DNA of 64,000 bases from Scleromitrula shiraiana (Eukaryota > Ascomycota > Leotiomycetes > Helotiales > Sclerotiniaceae): assembly GCA_028455995.1 (NCBI GenBank), contig JABELC010000008.1, forward strand, positions 805,501 through 869,500, given 5' to 3'. Positions within the stretch are counted from its first letter, which is position 1, and each line of letters opens with the position of its first letter. The translations under genes were made by a program, and so were the position numbers. Positions 13,101 through 24,980 of the stretch are shown here, in pieces. The notes under the pieces were generated by a model. The model had not been told where the DNA came from, did no database searches, and was given only the letters and a program-made list of their open reading frames with translations.

Positions 13101-13540
13101 CATGGCGAACACTGTTCACATACTTACCACCTCCACAGGTGTTATTTGAAGAGTCTTTGCAGAGGGGTTCTTTGAAAACAGCGGGTGGATACTTATTAGT
13201 TCTTCATACTTTTGAAGAGTTAAGCTCAAGCTCAGAACAACTGGTGCGGCTACTTTCAAGAGCGAAAGACGAGGAGGATTGGGAGCTATGTAAAGAACTA
13301 GCTCGTTTCTTGACTGCTCTTGATGAGAGTGGGGCGACGTTAAGAGAGGCTCTGGAGATGGTAAGCCTCAAAAGTCCAAGAGACGAACGTGAGGCCATGA
13401 GTTTCATGTTCGAAGGTACAAAAATAAAGGGGGCACTTTCAATTAAAGGCGCGATGCATGCTGAAAATGGGGATCATGAGAAATCCGAAAGCACTGAAGG
13501 TGTCGACTACTTTTCATCTCGTACTCATACCAATGAGTAA
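10157..13540 (+). CDS. RIC1: Ric1, subunit of the Ric1-Rgp1 exchange factor for Ypt6/Rab6
   Basis: Ric1 with Rgp1 activates the Golgi GTPase Ypt6/Rab6 for endosome-to-Golgi retrograde traffic. Exons 10157-10561, 10617-12785 and 12836-13540 give 1092 aa; both introns are short and phase 0. The N-terminus MYWPIGAPRIYA is diagnostic for Ric1, and the first two-thirds is a degenerate beta-propeller (for example SLLAVGCEDGTVQVYT, LTYSPDGYCLFAGYENGWAMWSV). The Ric1 domain spans the second splice: exon 2 ends in FFRFTIR, and exon 3 continues THLFIPQVLRFHLSRFDS and the HQYQNLEYFAHSLEVLLHNV block. The tail is hydrophilic. An inserted acidic/Ser stretch (about residues 25-95) interrupts the first propeller part, as is common in fungal Ric1. 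Confidence 0.93.
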
Positions 13541-14161
13541 AATTGGATTCTAAGATCATGTATATGGTGTTTAAAAGGGCGTTAAGGGATTGGTATAAAC
13601 TTGAATAAAATGGGCAACGTCTTGACTTTCATAGTATTAGAGTCTGAGGTAGTAATTTATTACTTCAGAACATCAAAACAGTGTTCTATATCTACATATA
13701 ACCCAGTTCGTAAATTATTTGGCTTTCAGGAATAGTTCATAATGCATCAGTGGTTGATCAATAGCCTCAGCCTCATTAAGAGAAGGCTGAAACTTAATTC
13801 ACTGTACGAGTTAGAAAGTCTGGATGGCGTGATATTTACTCTCAAATGAGCCATCTCATATTGGTTTATGAAACTTCTTCTTGCAAGACAGATCTCTGTA
13901 TTATATGAAATGTTTCTTCGAGAATTTTCTTTCTTCTTACGTACTGAACAATAAGTGATGGTTACAGCAAGGACGATGTAAATACTTGTTATGTCCGTGC
14001 ATTGACGAATTTCTGCCCCTCCTCCATGCTAAGCTGCTTTCATAACAACAACTTCAACATCAGCCTTCCGGGTCCCTTTTATAAATATCAACTATCGAAG
14101 ATCCCCAGTTGTCCACCCCTGGCAAGTGCTTCAAAGGCACATGCTATAGACGACTATTATC
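13541..14161. other. Intergenic region between RIC1 and CKB1
   Basis: No coding signal is seen. The DNA is AT-rich and holds the RIC1 3' region and the CKB1 promoter. Confidence 0.5.
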
Positions 14162-15706
14162 ATGGATGACTTCAACAGCGAGACGGATAGCGATTATACC
14201 AGTTACTGGAGAGATTGGGTATGTATTTCAGATAGTTTTTTTTATGCGCATATTATTTCAAGCCTTATCTTCCGCCTTGTCCACCTCTACTGTAGTCGAC
14301 CAAAGGGAATTTCTGCTGTACGAAAAGCAATGGAATATAGAGGACCTCGGAGATTGCGAATATGGAGTGAATAGAATCCAGCCGCATAAATATATTCCTT
14401 TGCGCCTTCCCGATGCTGCACACCGACCATCATATCTAGGTTCACTAGATCTCCATTCTACATCACGGACGAGATGGCGCCTCTAGAACAAAGTCCAAAC
14501 GGCTCAACGAAGGAGCGATCCACTGAGCCTGAGAATCCGGCACAAGGAAGGAAGCGCTCTGTCGACGATGTGGAAGACGTTGAGATATCAGAACGCGCAG
14601 GATCTCGCGTCAAAAATACCTCGCCCTCATCTTCAACTGGGATAGAACAAGAATTTCAAGATTTCATATCTCAAGTCCGTTCATCTTCCGCTTCATCGGC
14701 CTGGCCGATTCAAGACATGGCTTCGATTCCGACCATGGCTTTCGATATCTTGCCTCAAGATATCTTAAACGTTTATGACAGCCAAGCGACGTCACTCATG
14801 AGCTTTGAGTGCCAGTACGTCTGGAAGGAAGAGGTCTTTTGGCCATCTTTTTTAATCGCTTTGTTTATCCAAATGTAGTGAATGTTTGCTAATTAATATT
14901 TGTCTTATTTAGTTCATCTCCTCACGCGGTAACGAGTACTTTTGCGAAATCGACGAAGATTATCTCACAGATCGATTCAACCTCACTGGTCTTCAGACTG
15001 AGGTTCAATATTACCAATATGCGTTGGATTTGGTCACCGATGTCTTTGATCTAGATTGCGATGATGAGATGAGGGAGACTATTGAGAAGTCGGCGAGGCA
15101 TTTATATGGTTTAGTGCACGCTCGTTATATTGTTACCACAAGAGGTCTAGCAAAGATGGTATGTATATCCAAATTCATTCATAACTTCAGGCTGACTCGA
15201 TATCACAGCTCGAGAAATATAAGAAGGGAGATTTCGGCAAATGCCCTCGAGTTATGTGCAAATCGAATCCTCTCCTTCCTATGGGTCAAGCCGACAACCC
15301 CAACTTAAAGGCCGTCAAACTCTACTGCGCACGCTGCGAAGATATCTACAACCCCAAGTCATCTCGTCACTCAGCAATCGATGGCGCATACTTCGGCACT
15401 TCTTTCCATAATATTTTATTCCAAGTTTATCCTGCAATGATTCCAGCCAAGAGTTACGAGCGATACGTTCCGCGTATATATGGATTCAAAGTTCATGCAC
15501 CAGCGGCTCTAATCCGGTGGCAGAACGGGGAGAGAGATGAGATGAGAAGACGCTTGAGGAAACTAGAAATCGAGAGCGGGTTTAAGGACGATGATGCGGA
15601 GGATGCAGAGGAAGACTCTGAAGAAGATGACGATGACGAAGAGGGAGAGTTGGAGGCTGTGGAGAATGGTCAAGCTGTAGGAGGAGATATACCAAATCGA
15701 ATCTAG
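14162..15706 (+). CDS. CKB1: Casein kinase 2 regulatory subunit beta
   Basis: CK2 beta dimerises and docks the catalytic alpha subunits of this Ser/Thr kinase. Exons 14162-14218, 14913-15158 and 15209-15706 give 266 aa. Exon 1 encodes only 19 residues (MDDFNSETDSDYTSYWRDW) and joins in phase to FISSRGNEYFCEIDEDYL, an extremely conserved boundary. The zinc finger is complete (CPRVMC ... CARCEDIY), as is the dimer-interface segment AYFGTSFHNILFQVYPAM. The C-terminus has a highly acidic stretch (DDDAEDAEEDSEEDDDDEEGE), usual in fungal beta subunits. Intron 1 is 694 nt, far longer than any other intron here, and contains an unexplained 134-codon frame. Confidence 0.95.
14474..14878 (+). other. 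Unexplained 134-codon open frame inside CKB1 intron 1
   Basis: An ATG in good context (GACGAGATGG) starts a hydrophilic, Ser/Glu-rich, coding-like peptide (MAPLEQSPNGSTKERS...). It ends at TAG 34 bp before the CKB1 exon 2 acceptor. No strong donor would join it in frame to exon 2: the GTACGT at about 14816 is in the wrong phase. It might be an upstream cistron, an alternative transcript or chance. No family is recognised. Confidence 0.3.
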
Positions 15707-16564
15707 ACCTTCTTCACTACTTCCTCTCAACTCTCCTCCAACTTGTACTAAGTGTAAAGGGAAGGAAAGGGGATTACTGAGGGATTCGTATATGTTACTA
15801 TGCAGAATGTCTTTTTTTTGCTTCTTGAATGTTTCTTAGGGAAGATGGTCGATTGCGATGCATTGCGGGAGTCCTGGCTTGCTTGGCGTCTAATACATAC
15901 AAACATATTTTTCCATCCTTGTCGTTGGCCTGTTTGGATGGGAGATGGAGGGGGTTCTTCATTCGTTCAAGTTAATGGCATAGAAAGCGTCAAATTGAGA
16001 AATTTTAACTTGCTTTTTGTAATCTTTGCTTGCTGTATTAAAGTTGTATTTTTGAATTTTGAATATACTCGTTCTCGGATTGCTGCTGTCGCTCCTCTTT
16101 TGAAGCCCATGTATGATGGGTATATTGACTGCTGAGTTATAAAGCAAGGTATTCCTATCAGTTCCTATTGTATTTCTACCTCAAGTCTGAAAATAAATTT
16201 ATCCACTGTAGAATCTATATCAGATTATCTGGTTTCCCGTTGTATGGTTGAACATTTCGAGTTTTTAATCTCAGTTAAGACTACATAATCATTCACAATT
16301 AGAGTAGACAATATGACTTTGAGATAATTTATTGTTCGACTTAGAATCTGAAATATAAAAATAATTCATGGATCAATGCATCCCCTAATAATTTATAGAT
16401 TTTGCTTATACATTATTTTTTGCCTTCCTAAAACATAATATTAAGAGTTACCCAGATGTAGTGGTGGAAATACTAAACACATCCTCCCAGAGAAATATAA
16501 ACCTCTAAACTTTTTGAGTATTCATTCATTGAAAACCAGTCCCTTCCTCTTGCTCTCATTAACC
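15707..16564. other. Intergenic region between convergent CKB1 and chitin deacetylase
   Basis: It contains only 3' flanking DNA, very AT-rich from about 16150 to 16500. No gene was supported. Confidence 0.5.
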
Positions 16565-18038
16565 TTATCCAAGTGTGCTGGTAGTATCAGTTCTATACCA
16601 ATTTGCCTTATCATCGCCCAAACAAGTTCCAGCCGTAACCATATTATATCCCTTTGCCTTCGCCGTTTTTAACATGTATTCGACGAGTACTTGAGATGTT
16701 TGGTTATGAATATCGTGCGAGATAACGAGGAAATCGTCAGTACCGGGATTTGAGGGGGAGACGGCATTATTAAAGATTGTCTGGGAATTGCCGATCAGGG
16801 TAGGACTATCATTTAGGTAATCTGCCGTGTCGAGTGACTATTGAGGTAGAGAGATCCTGTTAGTTGCTTGGTTGTGCGACAATGGGACTTGGGAGGAGGG
16901 GCGCACAAAATATGTAATATGGTAGCCGAGATCAAGGAGATCGGCTTCGCAGCCACATTCTGCTGTGCAGGAAGAATAAGGTGGTCCTTTTTGCCAAATT
17001 AGTATACATACAAGACTGTTGTGAATATTGGATGGCTAACGCATGTAAGTAGGTATGACACCGATAATATTTCGAAGTGCCATTTCGTTTTTGTACATTT
17101 CATTTTTACGTTGAGCGGAGGTGATGTTACACAAGTTGGGATGCGACCATGTGTGAGAAGCTACTTGGTGACCGGATGCATACATACGTCTTGTGGTCGT
17201 GTTAGTATTTCAGGGGTAGAAACATGTACTATAACTTACTTGATCAGAGCTGGCCAGGCAAGACTGGCGTTATCAATTTGTCCTTTAGCTATAGAATTAC
17301 AGTGTTAGTGATGTACAATGTCATATAGGCCTATGAGTGTACTAACCATTATTATTACCAGTGATAAAAAATGTAGCCTTGGCATTATATTGATCCAGAA
17401 GATCTAAGATATGGCTAGTATAGATGTATGGACCATCATCGAATGTGAGTGCCATATCACCGACAACAGAACAATCGTAGATACCATCTGAGCCATATAG
17501 AACGGAGCCTAATTTTGGTCTAGGAATTGAAGATGTGTTTGTACCAGAAGGGACTTTGTTGGCATCACATGCCGGTCCATAGTTAAATTGGCAATCTGGT
17601 GCCGTACAATATTCTAAACTTTGATGAGTTCTGGGTCCCATGAGATCGTATAATAGTCACCATACCTTCAGTTGTACCGCAGTATCCAGCAAGAGAGCAG
17701 CATTGGTTTGAAGCGCAACTACCAACACCTGGGCCACATCTTTGGTCTGCAGTTCCCCCACCACCGCCTGGATTGGAACCTCCAGCTGTACAAGTCCCAA
17801 ATTGGGTTTGACACCCACTGGAGGCCAGACAATATTCATCTGTAGATCCACACCATCCATTAACCGAACAACACGGTAATGCCGATGGACATGTATACCC
17901 ATTGGTATTTCCTCCTGATCCGGTAGTACCACAAGTATTATCAGGAGATACGGCTCTGTTCAGGAGGGGATTAAGCACACCAGCAGATGTGCTGGTTATT
18001 AAGCTGAGCACAATGCCCGAGGATATATAGAAACGCAT
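16565..18038 (-). CDS. Secreted chitin deacetylase with two CBM18 chitin-binding domains
   Basis: The enzyme removes acetyl groups from chitin to give chitosan in the wall or on released oligomers. Exons 18038-17666, 17613-17347, 17288-17240, 17189-17041, 16987(6)-16907 and 16837-16565 give 396 aa. A signal peptide (residues 1-19) precedes two cysteine-rich CBM18 modules (about 33-80 and 97-135). The NodB/CE4 catalytic domain follows: motif 1 TFDDGP, motif 2 SHTWSHPN, motif 3 MRPPYS, and the late ISHDIH motif. The metal-binding Asp and two His are present. Motif 4 reads LDTADY, where many homologues have DTxDW. Exon 5 uses a weak GTGCGC donor. Fungal homologues are linked to wall remodelling and to reducing recognition of chitin by plants; no such role is shown here. 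Confidence 0.93.
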
Positions 18039-19425
18039 TGCAAAATTTGCTTCAGGATACTTCCTGGTTTACTCAAACGTTATAAAGTAAGGGGTATATA
18101 TAACAATAATGGAAGAAAGCGAAGCTATAAAATAAACGAGAGTGTGGTGATAATCAGAACCGAAAGGAAAGAAAGGATGGAAATAAGCAAGACATGGAAT
18201 TCCTCACATCAAGTACTTGAAGCACTTCCACCGCCAAGCCTCAAAAAGGCGACCAAGCTTCAAACACAAAACAAACGTGGACGGACGTGCAGAGAGTATT
18301 CGTGACGATCCCGGAGGCGTTAATGTCATCCTTTCTTATGTTTTCCTCTGCACAGATATCATCTCTACATGATTGCGAGGACGGAAATTATGATTCGACG
18401 GTCGCGGATGAAGTGACCCAGTTTTGCACGCATTGATGTTTTATAGAAGAGATGGTGATACTTCCCCGCCTCAAGTACAGCGGAAAATTTTCATTGTAAA
18501 GGTTAGGAAACTTGAAAATCATGGGATGAAATACGAACAACAAGAGAGATGGGAAGTCTTGGCAAAGTTGTGGTTGAATAGATTCAGAGACCTTTTGAAG
18601 CCCGCATAAGCAGTACGTTGTTTCCCATAGAAACGAATCGATTCCGAAAAGCTTCATTTGTCGAGCCCAAGATTGGATACGTAAAGGATACGCAGAAACT
18701 GCACCTCTGCAAGCCTCAAAAGGAAATTACTTCATGCAAATTCGATTCCATGTAGTATAACATTAGTTGGTATCGCCGTTGTATTTGATTTTACCTCTTA
18801 TCCCATCATTCCAAGCTCTGGATAGCAAATGAACTCAGAAGGGCGACGTCAATTTTTGATAAGAACTGACAAAATGAGGCAAGAATAATTGTCGCTCGAC
18901 ATTTATCAAAATTTGTAGTAAGTATTTCGTGGCGACCAGCCGAACACAACGGGATTGCCAGTCTACGTTCTGGGTGCTCATAGTTAACAGTTATTGGAAT
19001 AGATCGAGCTCCTTTCCGGCAAAGCTCTTGGACCACATGGACAGACAACCTTTGATAGTGGAAATTTGATGGCAACAATGTAACATCATTCAAAATGGAA
19101 TGGCAGCCTTGATAACCTCTGGTCGAGCCGGTGTACTGTAATTTCTAATCCATGATGACTTGGAATTTTCCAAAATCACCACATGGGGGCAGGTTAGCCT
19201 TCAAAATCCTTACAATGCCTGAAATACACTGGGGAAAATGCCTAAAACAACCGACCGTAGCCTGGAGTGGATTCTTCAACGCTCGGGAAGCTTACCTATT
19301 ATAGCCTTATAAAAAATAACCCTTATCTCCGCTTGCCTCTAGATTTCCCCTTTATATAGTGAACAAATCTCGCTCTCAAGGAACAACTGTAAGGCTTCTC
19401 AATTTATTGATTGAATTCTTGCAAA
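18039..19425. other. Intergenic region, divergent promoters
   Basis: About 1.4 kb lies between the divergent chitin deacetylase and F-box genes. Open frames on both strands are short and not family-like. Nothing else was recognised. Confidence 0.5.
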
Positions 19426-21255
19426 ATGGGTATGTTCTTCTTCTTGTATATTGTTCACTACATTAACAGCATTGACTAGGATATTCTGAGGCCTATTGCC
19501 AAATTTGTGGTGTTAGCTTCAACATAGGAAGAAATCGGACTTCTGAAGAAATTGACAATGAAGAAGCCTCTTGGTATCCAAATGATGGAGTAGCTGATGG
19601 TAAGGACGGCTGTGGTCGTGATAACGGGTGCTTGTTCTTTCATGCAACCATTATTCCAGAGCAAAACGGAGAACTAAACATACAGAAGGATCTCCCTTAC
19701 TACCTAGATAACAGATCTGTTGAAGACGATAGTTCATCATACATCTATGAAAGTGCGTCAGATGATGAGCCTTTGGAGTACGATTCAGATTACGGTTCTG
19801 TGGATGGTGATCGGGATATTGGAGAAGGTTCTTCTCCTATGGAGATAGATAGTGATCACGACAATGAAAGTACAGAAATGTATCGTGAATGGTTGGCAGG
19901 GTTTGATCATTTTAAAGCAAAAAAGCCCTTAAAAGTCAACAGAGAATATCTCACAGGAGAAGAAGACATCGATTGGCGGGGGACGCCAAGATTTGGTTCA
20001 ATTGAGAAGGAGACGTACACACATATTCCTGGTCCCATCTGCGAAGATGCCAAAGCATACAATGGTCATTTTATCACTGCTAAGGAAATGAAAGGGTGTA
20101 ACACGGCGCAATTCCTTATCTACAAGGACGCAAATTGGATCCAACTACCCGATGACGAAGATTTTGAATTGGAGGGAGATATCTTTCTCTCTGGACTTTC
20201 TGACCAGATGCCTTCACGGGACGTGGCAGTTCCAGAAGTATTGCCCGCTCGACATGGAGTCGAAGAGCCTGAAGGAGATGATACTGTTTTTCCTGTAAGT
20301 TTCGTACAGTTTCTAGGGAGAGATATGAGGCCGCCACTAAACATTTATCACGCAGCATACGAATCCGAGGGCCGTAGCGATGCCGTTTCATCCAACCTGT
20401 CTTGAAATTTACAAAACGGCATCTCGTATCCCTTCAAACCAGAGCACCATCCACGACCTGATGCGCTGGCGTGATGTAGAATGCTCTTACGATGATGTCA
20501 CTCAATTTCCACGCGACCACGCTGTCAATCTATGCAGGCAACAATGTTGGCATCATGTGCGTGGCACCGAATGGCTTGCTGCAAATCCAGTCTTCATACC
20601 AGCTTTACCATCTATATTCCAATCTGCAATATCCATCGATCCATACCTCTCACCAAATTCATCAGTATTTGCTGCACGTCCACCTAGGCCCCGTAAATCT
20701 CCACGCCATCACCATGATCACTTCCTGGGCATACCCCAAGAAATCAAAGACGCCATTTTGTCCTATCTCGCATCGAAAGATATCGCTAATCTGCGACTCG
20801 TATCGCGAGCTTTCACCCAGCTACCGCAATCTCTCTTCTATTATCTCATTCGCACCGAAATGCCCTGGCTATGGGAAATCTACGATTTCACACCCCCATC
20901 ATTTTGGGCTACCGTCCAGAAATCCCATTTCAAATCTCGTGATGAAAGGAGAAAACTTCATAATGATGAGTTGGCATTACTACGACAACCGATTTGGGAA
21001 GAAATGCATGAGTTTTACGCGGAATGGAGAGCTGCAGAGCCGGCCTTTGATGAGACGATTGAGGGGGCTTTAAAGACAGGGTTTGAGGATGGGTTAGGAA
21101 GAGAAAGAATGGATTGGTATCAGCTGTATTTAGGGATTACTAAGGGATGGAAGGAAGGGAACTTAAAGGGTTTGAAGAACAGAGAAAGGATTTGGAAAGA
21201 TGTTGGGGAGATTTTGGATCGGATTAAGAAATACAGAGAGGCAGGAACTTTCTAA
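19426..21255 (+). CDS. Fungal F-box protein with N-terminal cysteine motif
   Basis: This is a probable substrate-recruiting subunit of an SCF ubiquitin ligase. Exons are 19426-19429 (ATG plus one base), 19480-20294 and 20356-21255, 572 aa. The start is inferred: ATGG joins to GATATTC to give MGYSEAYCQICGVSFNIGR, a CxxC opening common in this family. Residues about 75-130 are acidic (Asp/Glu/Ser). The F-box-like segment is in exon 3, LGIPQEIKDAILSYLASKDIANLRLVSRAF, followed by LFYYLIRTEMPWLWEIYDF. Together these match a large, poorly characterised group of filamentous-fungal F-box proteins. The third exon begins in phase after a GTAAGT donor and CGCAG acceptor. Confidence 0.85.
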
Positions 21256-21755
21256 CACATATAATACTAATTTGATAGACAAAGATTTTACTTCAACAAT
21301 GTACCCTATACATTTAAGTTTAGCTGGGCATGATAATATGATAATGCACCCTAGATAATAGACAACAGATATACAAACGAAATACCAATCCTCAAGTTTT
21401 TATATCACATGAATATTTAATTTTTAAATCCGTGAATATACACGGTAAATTGACCCCCCAGGATTTCATTCCATGGCAACATCCCACAAGCAAACTATCT
21501 AAGTAGAACCATACATGCATTTAACATTATCAAGAAACTGCCATTAAATCCTCATGCGCTACGCTAGAACCGGATGCTCCCAAGAGCTTTTTATGTAATA
21601 TCTTGCAATCGATCATCTAATCAATGTAGTAACCATTAAATCCATCCATTCATCCATCCCGTTCCATCCCATCCCCTTCCATCTTCCAACCAACTTCCAC
21701 TCCCATATCATACTTCAAACCCAACCCAACCCACAACAACCCCAATCAACTCTCC
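21256..21755. other. Intergenic region between convergent genes
   Basis: 500 bp of 3' flanking DNA carry a C-rich tract (about 21640-21755). No gene was seen. Confidence 0.5.
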
Positions 21756-22567
21756 CTACAACACCCAAACCAACCCCGCAAACCCCGCCGCCCCCAAAAA
21801 CCCCATCCCCACACCCCCCGTCGCCATCGCCGCACCTCCACTACTAGAACTCGAACTATGCTCCGCAGTTTCCGATCCCGTTCCCGTCCCTGTAGCCGTC
21901 GCCTCCCCCCCACTCCTCGTCGTCTTCGTCTCTTTCTCCGTCTTCACATCCGTGTCCGTCGCCGTTTCTGTAGACACAACCGTCGCAGAACTACTTAACT
22001 TTCCCGTCACGACCGTGCTATTTCCTCTACCTTGTGTAGACGAAATGTCTATTCTAAGCTCACTTGTTGTTCCGTTTGATGCTCCGACTCCCGTGGCTGT
22101 TCCTGTAGCGGTTCCTGTAGCAGTAGGAGTGATGGTAGGAGCGGGGATTCCAGATACGGCAGTGAGATCATTTTGGAGGGAGGAAATGACAGGGAGGATT
22201 GATTCGCGGGCAGCACCGTTATTGAGAACGTAGGATTGGAGGGCGGGAGAGAGAGCAGTGAACCAGGAGGGGAGAGCAGTAGCAGTTTTGAACTCGGAGG
22301 CTAGACTGCTTAGGCCTGCGGGGTCGGTTTGGAGGGCTTGGATTGAGGAGGGGAGGGCGGTTAGTTGGGGGATGAGAGATGAGGGGGGGAGGAGGGAGGC
22401 GGATAGGCGGGAGAGGCTGGATTGGATTTCGGAGCTTGGTGGGGGTTAGTTTGGGTGGTGAGATTATGGGTTGGGGTGGATACTTACATGTCTTGACTGC
22501 TTTCTACGGGGCCGTGTGCTGATACTATAGCACAGAGGCTGGCAACTGCCAAAAGAGTAGTATACAT
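21756..22567 (-). CDS. Small secreted Ser/Thr-rich protein, probably GPI-anchored
   Basis: Exons 22567-22488 and 22434-21756 give 252 aa. The N-terminus MYTTLLAVASLCAIVSAHG is a clear signal peptide. The middle has a helical, leucine-rich part (about 25-120). A Thr/Ser/Gly-rich stretch with degenerate GTATGTAT-like repeats follows, likely O-glycosylated. The C-terminus is a hydrophobic tail (VGMGFLGAAGFAGLVWVL) after a small-residue Ser/Gly site, as needed for GPI attachment. No catalytic domain is seen, so a cell-surface structural role is inferred. The second exon is very C/G-skewed (CT-rich on the coding strand), unlike its neighbours. Confidence 0.82.
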
Positions 22568-23291
22568 ATTATATTATGATATTATCTTTCTTATATTCTA
22601 AGTGATTGACGGCAAGGGGTAGTAAATTACAAACAACACTTAACGAATGTAATATTGCTGGAGGAGGAGGAAGAAGATGAAAAAGAGAACTTTTGAAAAC
22701 GATTTATAAGAAGATTGAGAAGAAAAGATGAGGAAATACTTAAGAAGTATGAAAAGACCCCATTCAAATCTCCACAAACCATCATGACCAACGCCACGAT
22801 ATAGAAACATCCGAAATAAAGTTTCTTTTTCAGATCACATTGAGTGCACAACACATACACAGAACCAACGAGACTTCGAAGTTTCCGCCATTAGTGATAC
22901 GAGTTCGTGTTTACAAGTATAGGGGTATTCGGGATTATCATTCTGGTCTGTGGTGGTCTGAATTTGTTGTTTGTGAAATCGTTGCTAGGAAAGGAAATAC
23001 GAGAAAGGTACTGTACCTACAGTACCTATGACACTTGTCTTGCATTACAGAAGGTTAGAAACATGGGCGCTTGCGGCTGGAATATTGATTTTGCCGCATC
23101 CAATTATATAGGATATTTCTGGAGCCACGACGTGAGACACGGAAGGAAACGATAGAAGGCTTGTGTAACTAACTGCACGGCAGTTGCTTAGAGTAATGTG
23201 ATAACAATAACCGCAACCTTCATATATAATCTAATTCATTATATTTGTACAAGCTCCCAAGTCTATATACATGTTCTACATATCCTCCACT
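22568..23291. other. Intergenic region
   Basis: It contains the promoter of the GPI-type protein and the 3' flank of the aldo-keto reductase gene. No gene was supported. Confidence 0.5.
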
Positions 23292-24423
23292 TTATTTCTT
23301 CTTGCCATCAAGGTCTGAGTAAAAGTTATATCCAAATCCTGCACTGGCATCATTGAATCTCAACTTCTTATCCAAGCCATCTAACTTCTTCAAATCCTCA
23401 GCATCGAGTTTAAAGTCGCCACCCAAGTTGGCTTGGATGCGAGATGGTGTCTTGGATTTTGGAATCACTGAATGGCCATGTGCTATACCCCATGCCAATG
23501 CTACTTGAGCTCCGGTCTTGTTATACTTCTTGCCGATTTCGACGATTGTTGGATCATCCTAGAGTATGTTAGTAGGGGCACATATGTGATTTAAGGCGGA
23601 TATTATTCTTACCATCAATTTACTGATGTTCTTTCCGGCATCATAAATCTCATTTTGGTTGCCAAAAGGAGAATATTGTGTAATATGAATTCCCTTACTC
23701 TTATTGAACTCACAGAAATCAGTTTGTTGCAACCATGGGTGCAATTCCAATTGGTGTGCTGCTGGAACAATAGATGTCTCCTTCAATAAGTGCTCCAACT
23801 CTGCTCTCGAAAAGTTAGAGATACCAATTGCCTTTGTTTTTCCTGTTTCCAACAACTTTTCCATGGCTTTGTATGTATCAACGTATGAGATATCTGCAGT
23901 TTGCATCTTGCCGTCTACCTTTGGCATCAATTCGTCACCAGGCTTGAAAGCCGATGGCCAATGCATCAGGTATAAATCGACATAATCCAAACCAAGATCT
24001 TTCAGCGAGGCGTCGAGGGCTGGTTCGACATCTTCTGGCTTATGCTTGTTGTTCCATAACTTTGTGGTAATGAAGAGTTCGGATCGAGGAATGCCGGATG
24101 CTTTGATGGCAGCACCACATGCTGGTTCGGTTCCGTATACTCTAGCCTGGAGTGAAGTGTGTTAGCAGACAAAAATCTCAAGCTCCTGTGAAAAGATGCC
24201 TTACAGTATCAATATGCCTATATCCAGCCTTCAATGCCTCGGCAACAGCTTTTTCCTGAGAGTCCTTATCTTGCCACGTACCAAATCCAATAGCTGGGAT
24301 GGTAGCTCCAGTGTTCAGCTTGTGGTTAGTAATTGAAGCCATATTTCGTCTCTGAAATTGCGAAGAAAGTTGTGATAATCGTGAAGATACTCTTAATGAT
24401 GAACGAATAGTTTGAGAAAACAT
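23292..24423 (-). CDS. Aldo-keto reductase (glycerol dehydrogenase/GCY1 type) with presequence
   Basis: This is an NADPH-dependent reductase of aldehydes and ketoses. Exons 24423-24205, 24146-23613 and 23558-23292 give 339 aa. The AKR catalytic tetrad is complete: D72 (GYRHIDT), Y77 (ARVYG), K102 (ITTKLW) and H135 (LMHWP). The NADP-binding block VIPKSKTPSRIQANL is near the end. Most family members start near MASITNHKLNTG (here M28). The first 27 residues add an Arg/Ser-rich, acid-free extension (MFSQTIRSSLRVSSRLSQLS) resembling a mitochondrial presequence. Substrate cannot be assigned from sequence; fungal relatives act in glycerol or sugar metabolism. Family is secure and localisation is inferred. 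Confidence 0.93.
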
Positions 24424-24980
24424 TAGGAGAGATGGAGATAAATTAAAGGAATGAAAATGGAGATGCTTTTAACTTAGACCTTCGATTCTCTTCTTTATGG
24501 CATTATCATTACGTCAAGCAAATGGTTTAGAGCTAGAGCTGGTGGATCAGCATACCTAGGTAAAGACATCTGGAGAGTTTCATCCATTCTTTGGATGTTA
24601 GTTCTATGACGTTTTCTTTACCCACCATGGATGTCACTCTTCAAGTACTAATCGTATTGGGAATGTGATTGTATGGATCAATGTTTCTCCGGCTTCTTGA
24701 CCTATAACAGGGGTGTACTGATTTATTCGCCATCAAGCATAACAGTTTGATTACTCAACTAGAAGTTGGTGAATGAATCAGTATCATTGTTTGATATCTA
24801 CATAGCATCTGGCCAACATTCGATATACACATAACCAATACCTGGAAATCTTTAAAGTAACTCGAATTACTGTCTTGTTTCTATCTGGCAATTAAGTTTG
24901 AATTTCGGACTCATAGTTCATAAGTTCAAAATCCAAACATCAACCCACCAATTCCCATAACTCTTTATATCCAACGAGAC
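24424..24980. other. Intergenic region
   Basis: 557 bp, AT-rich, no gene seen. It holds the aldo-keto reductase promoter. Confidence 0.5.
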
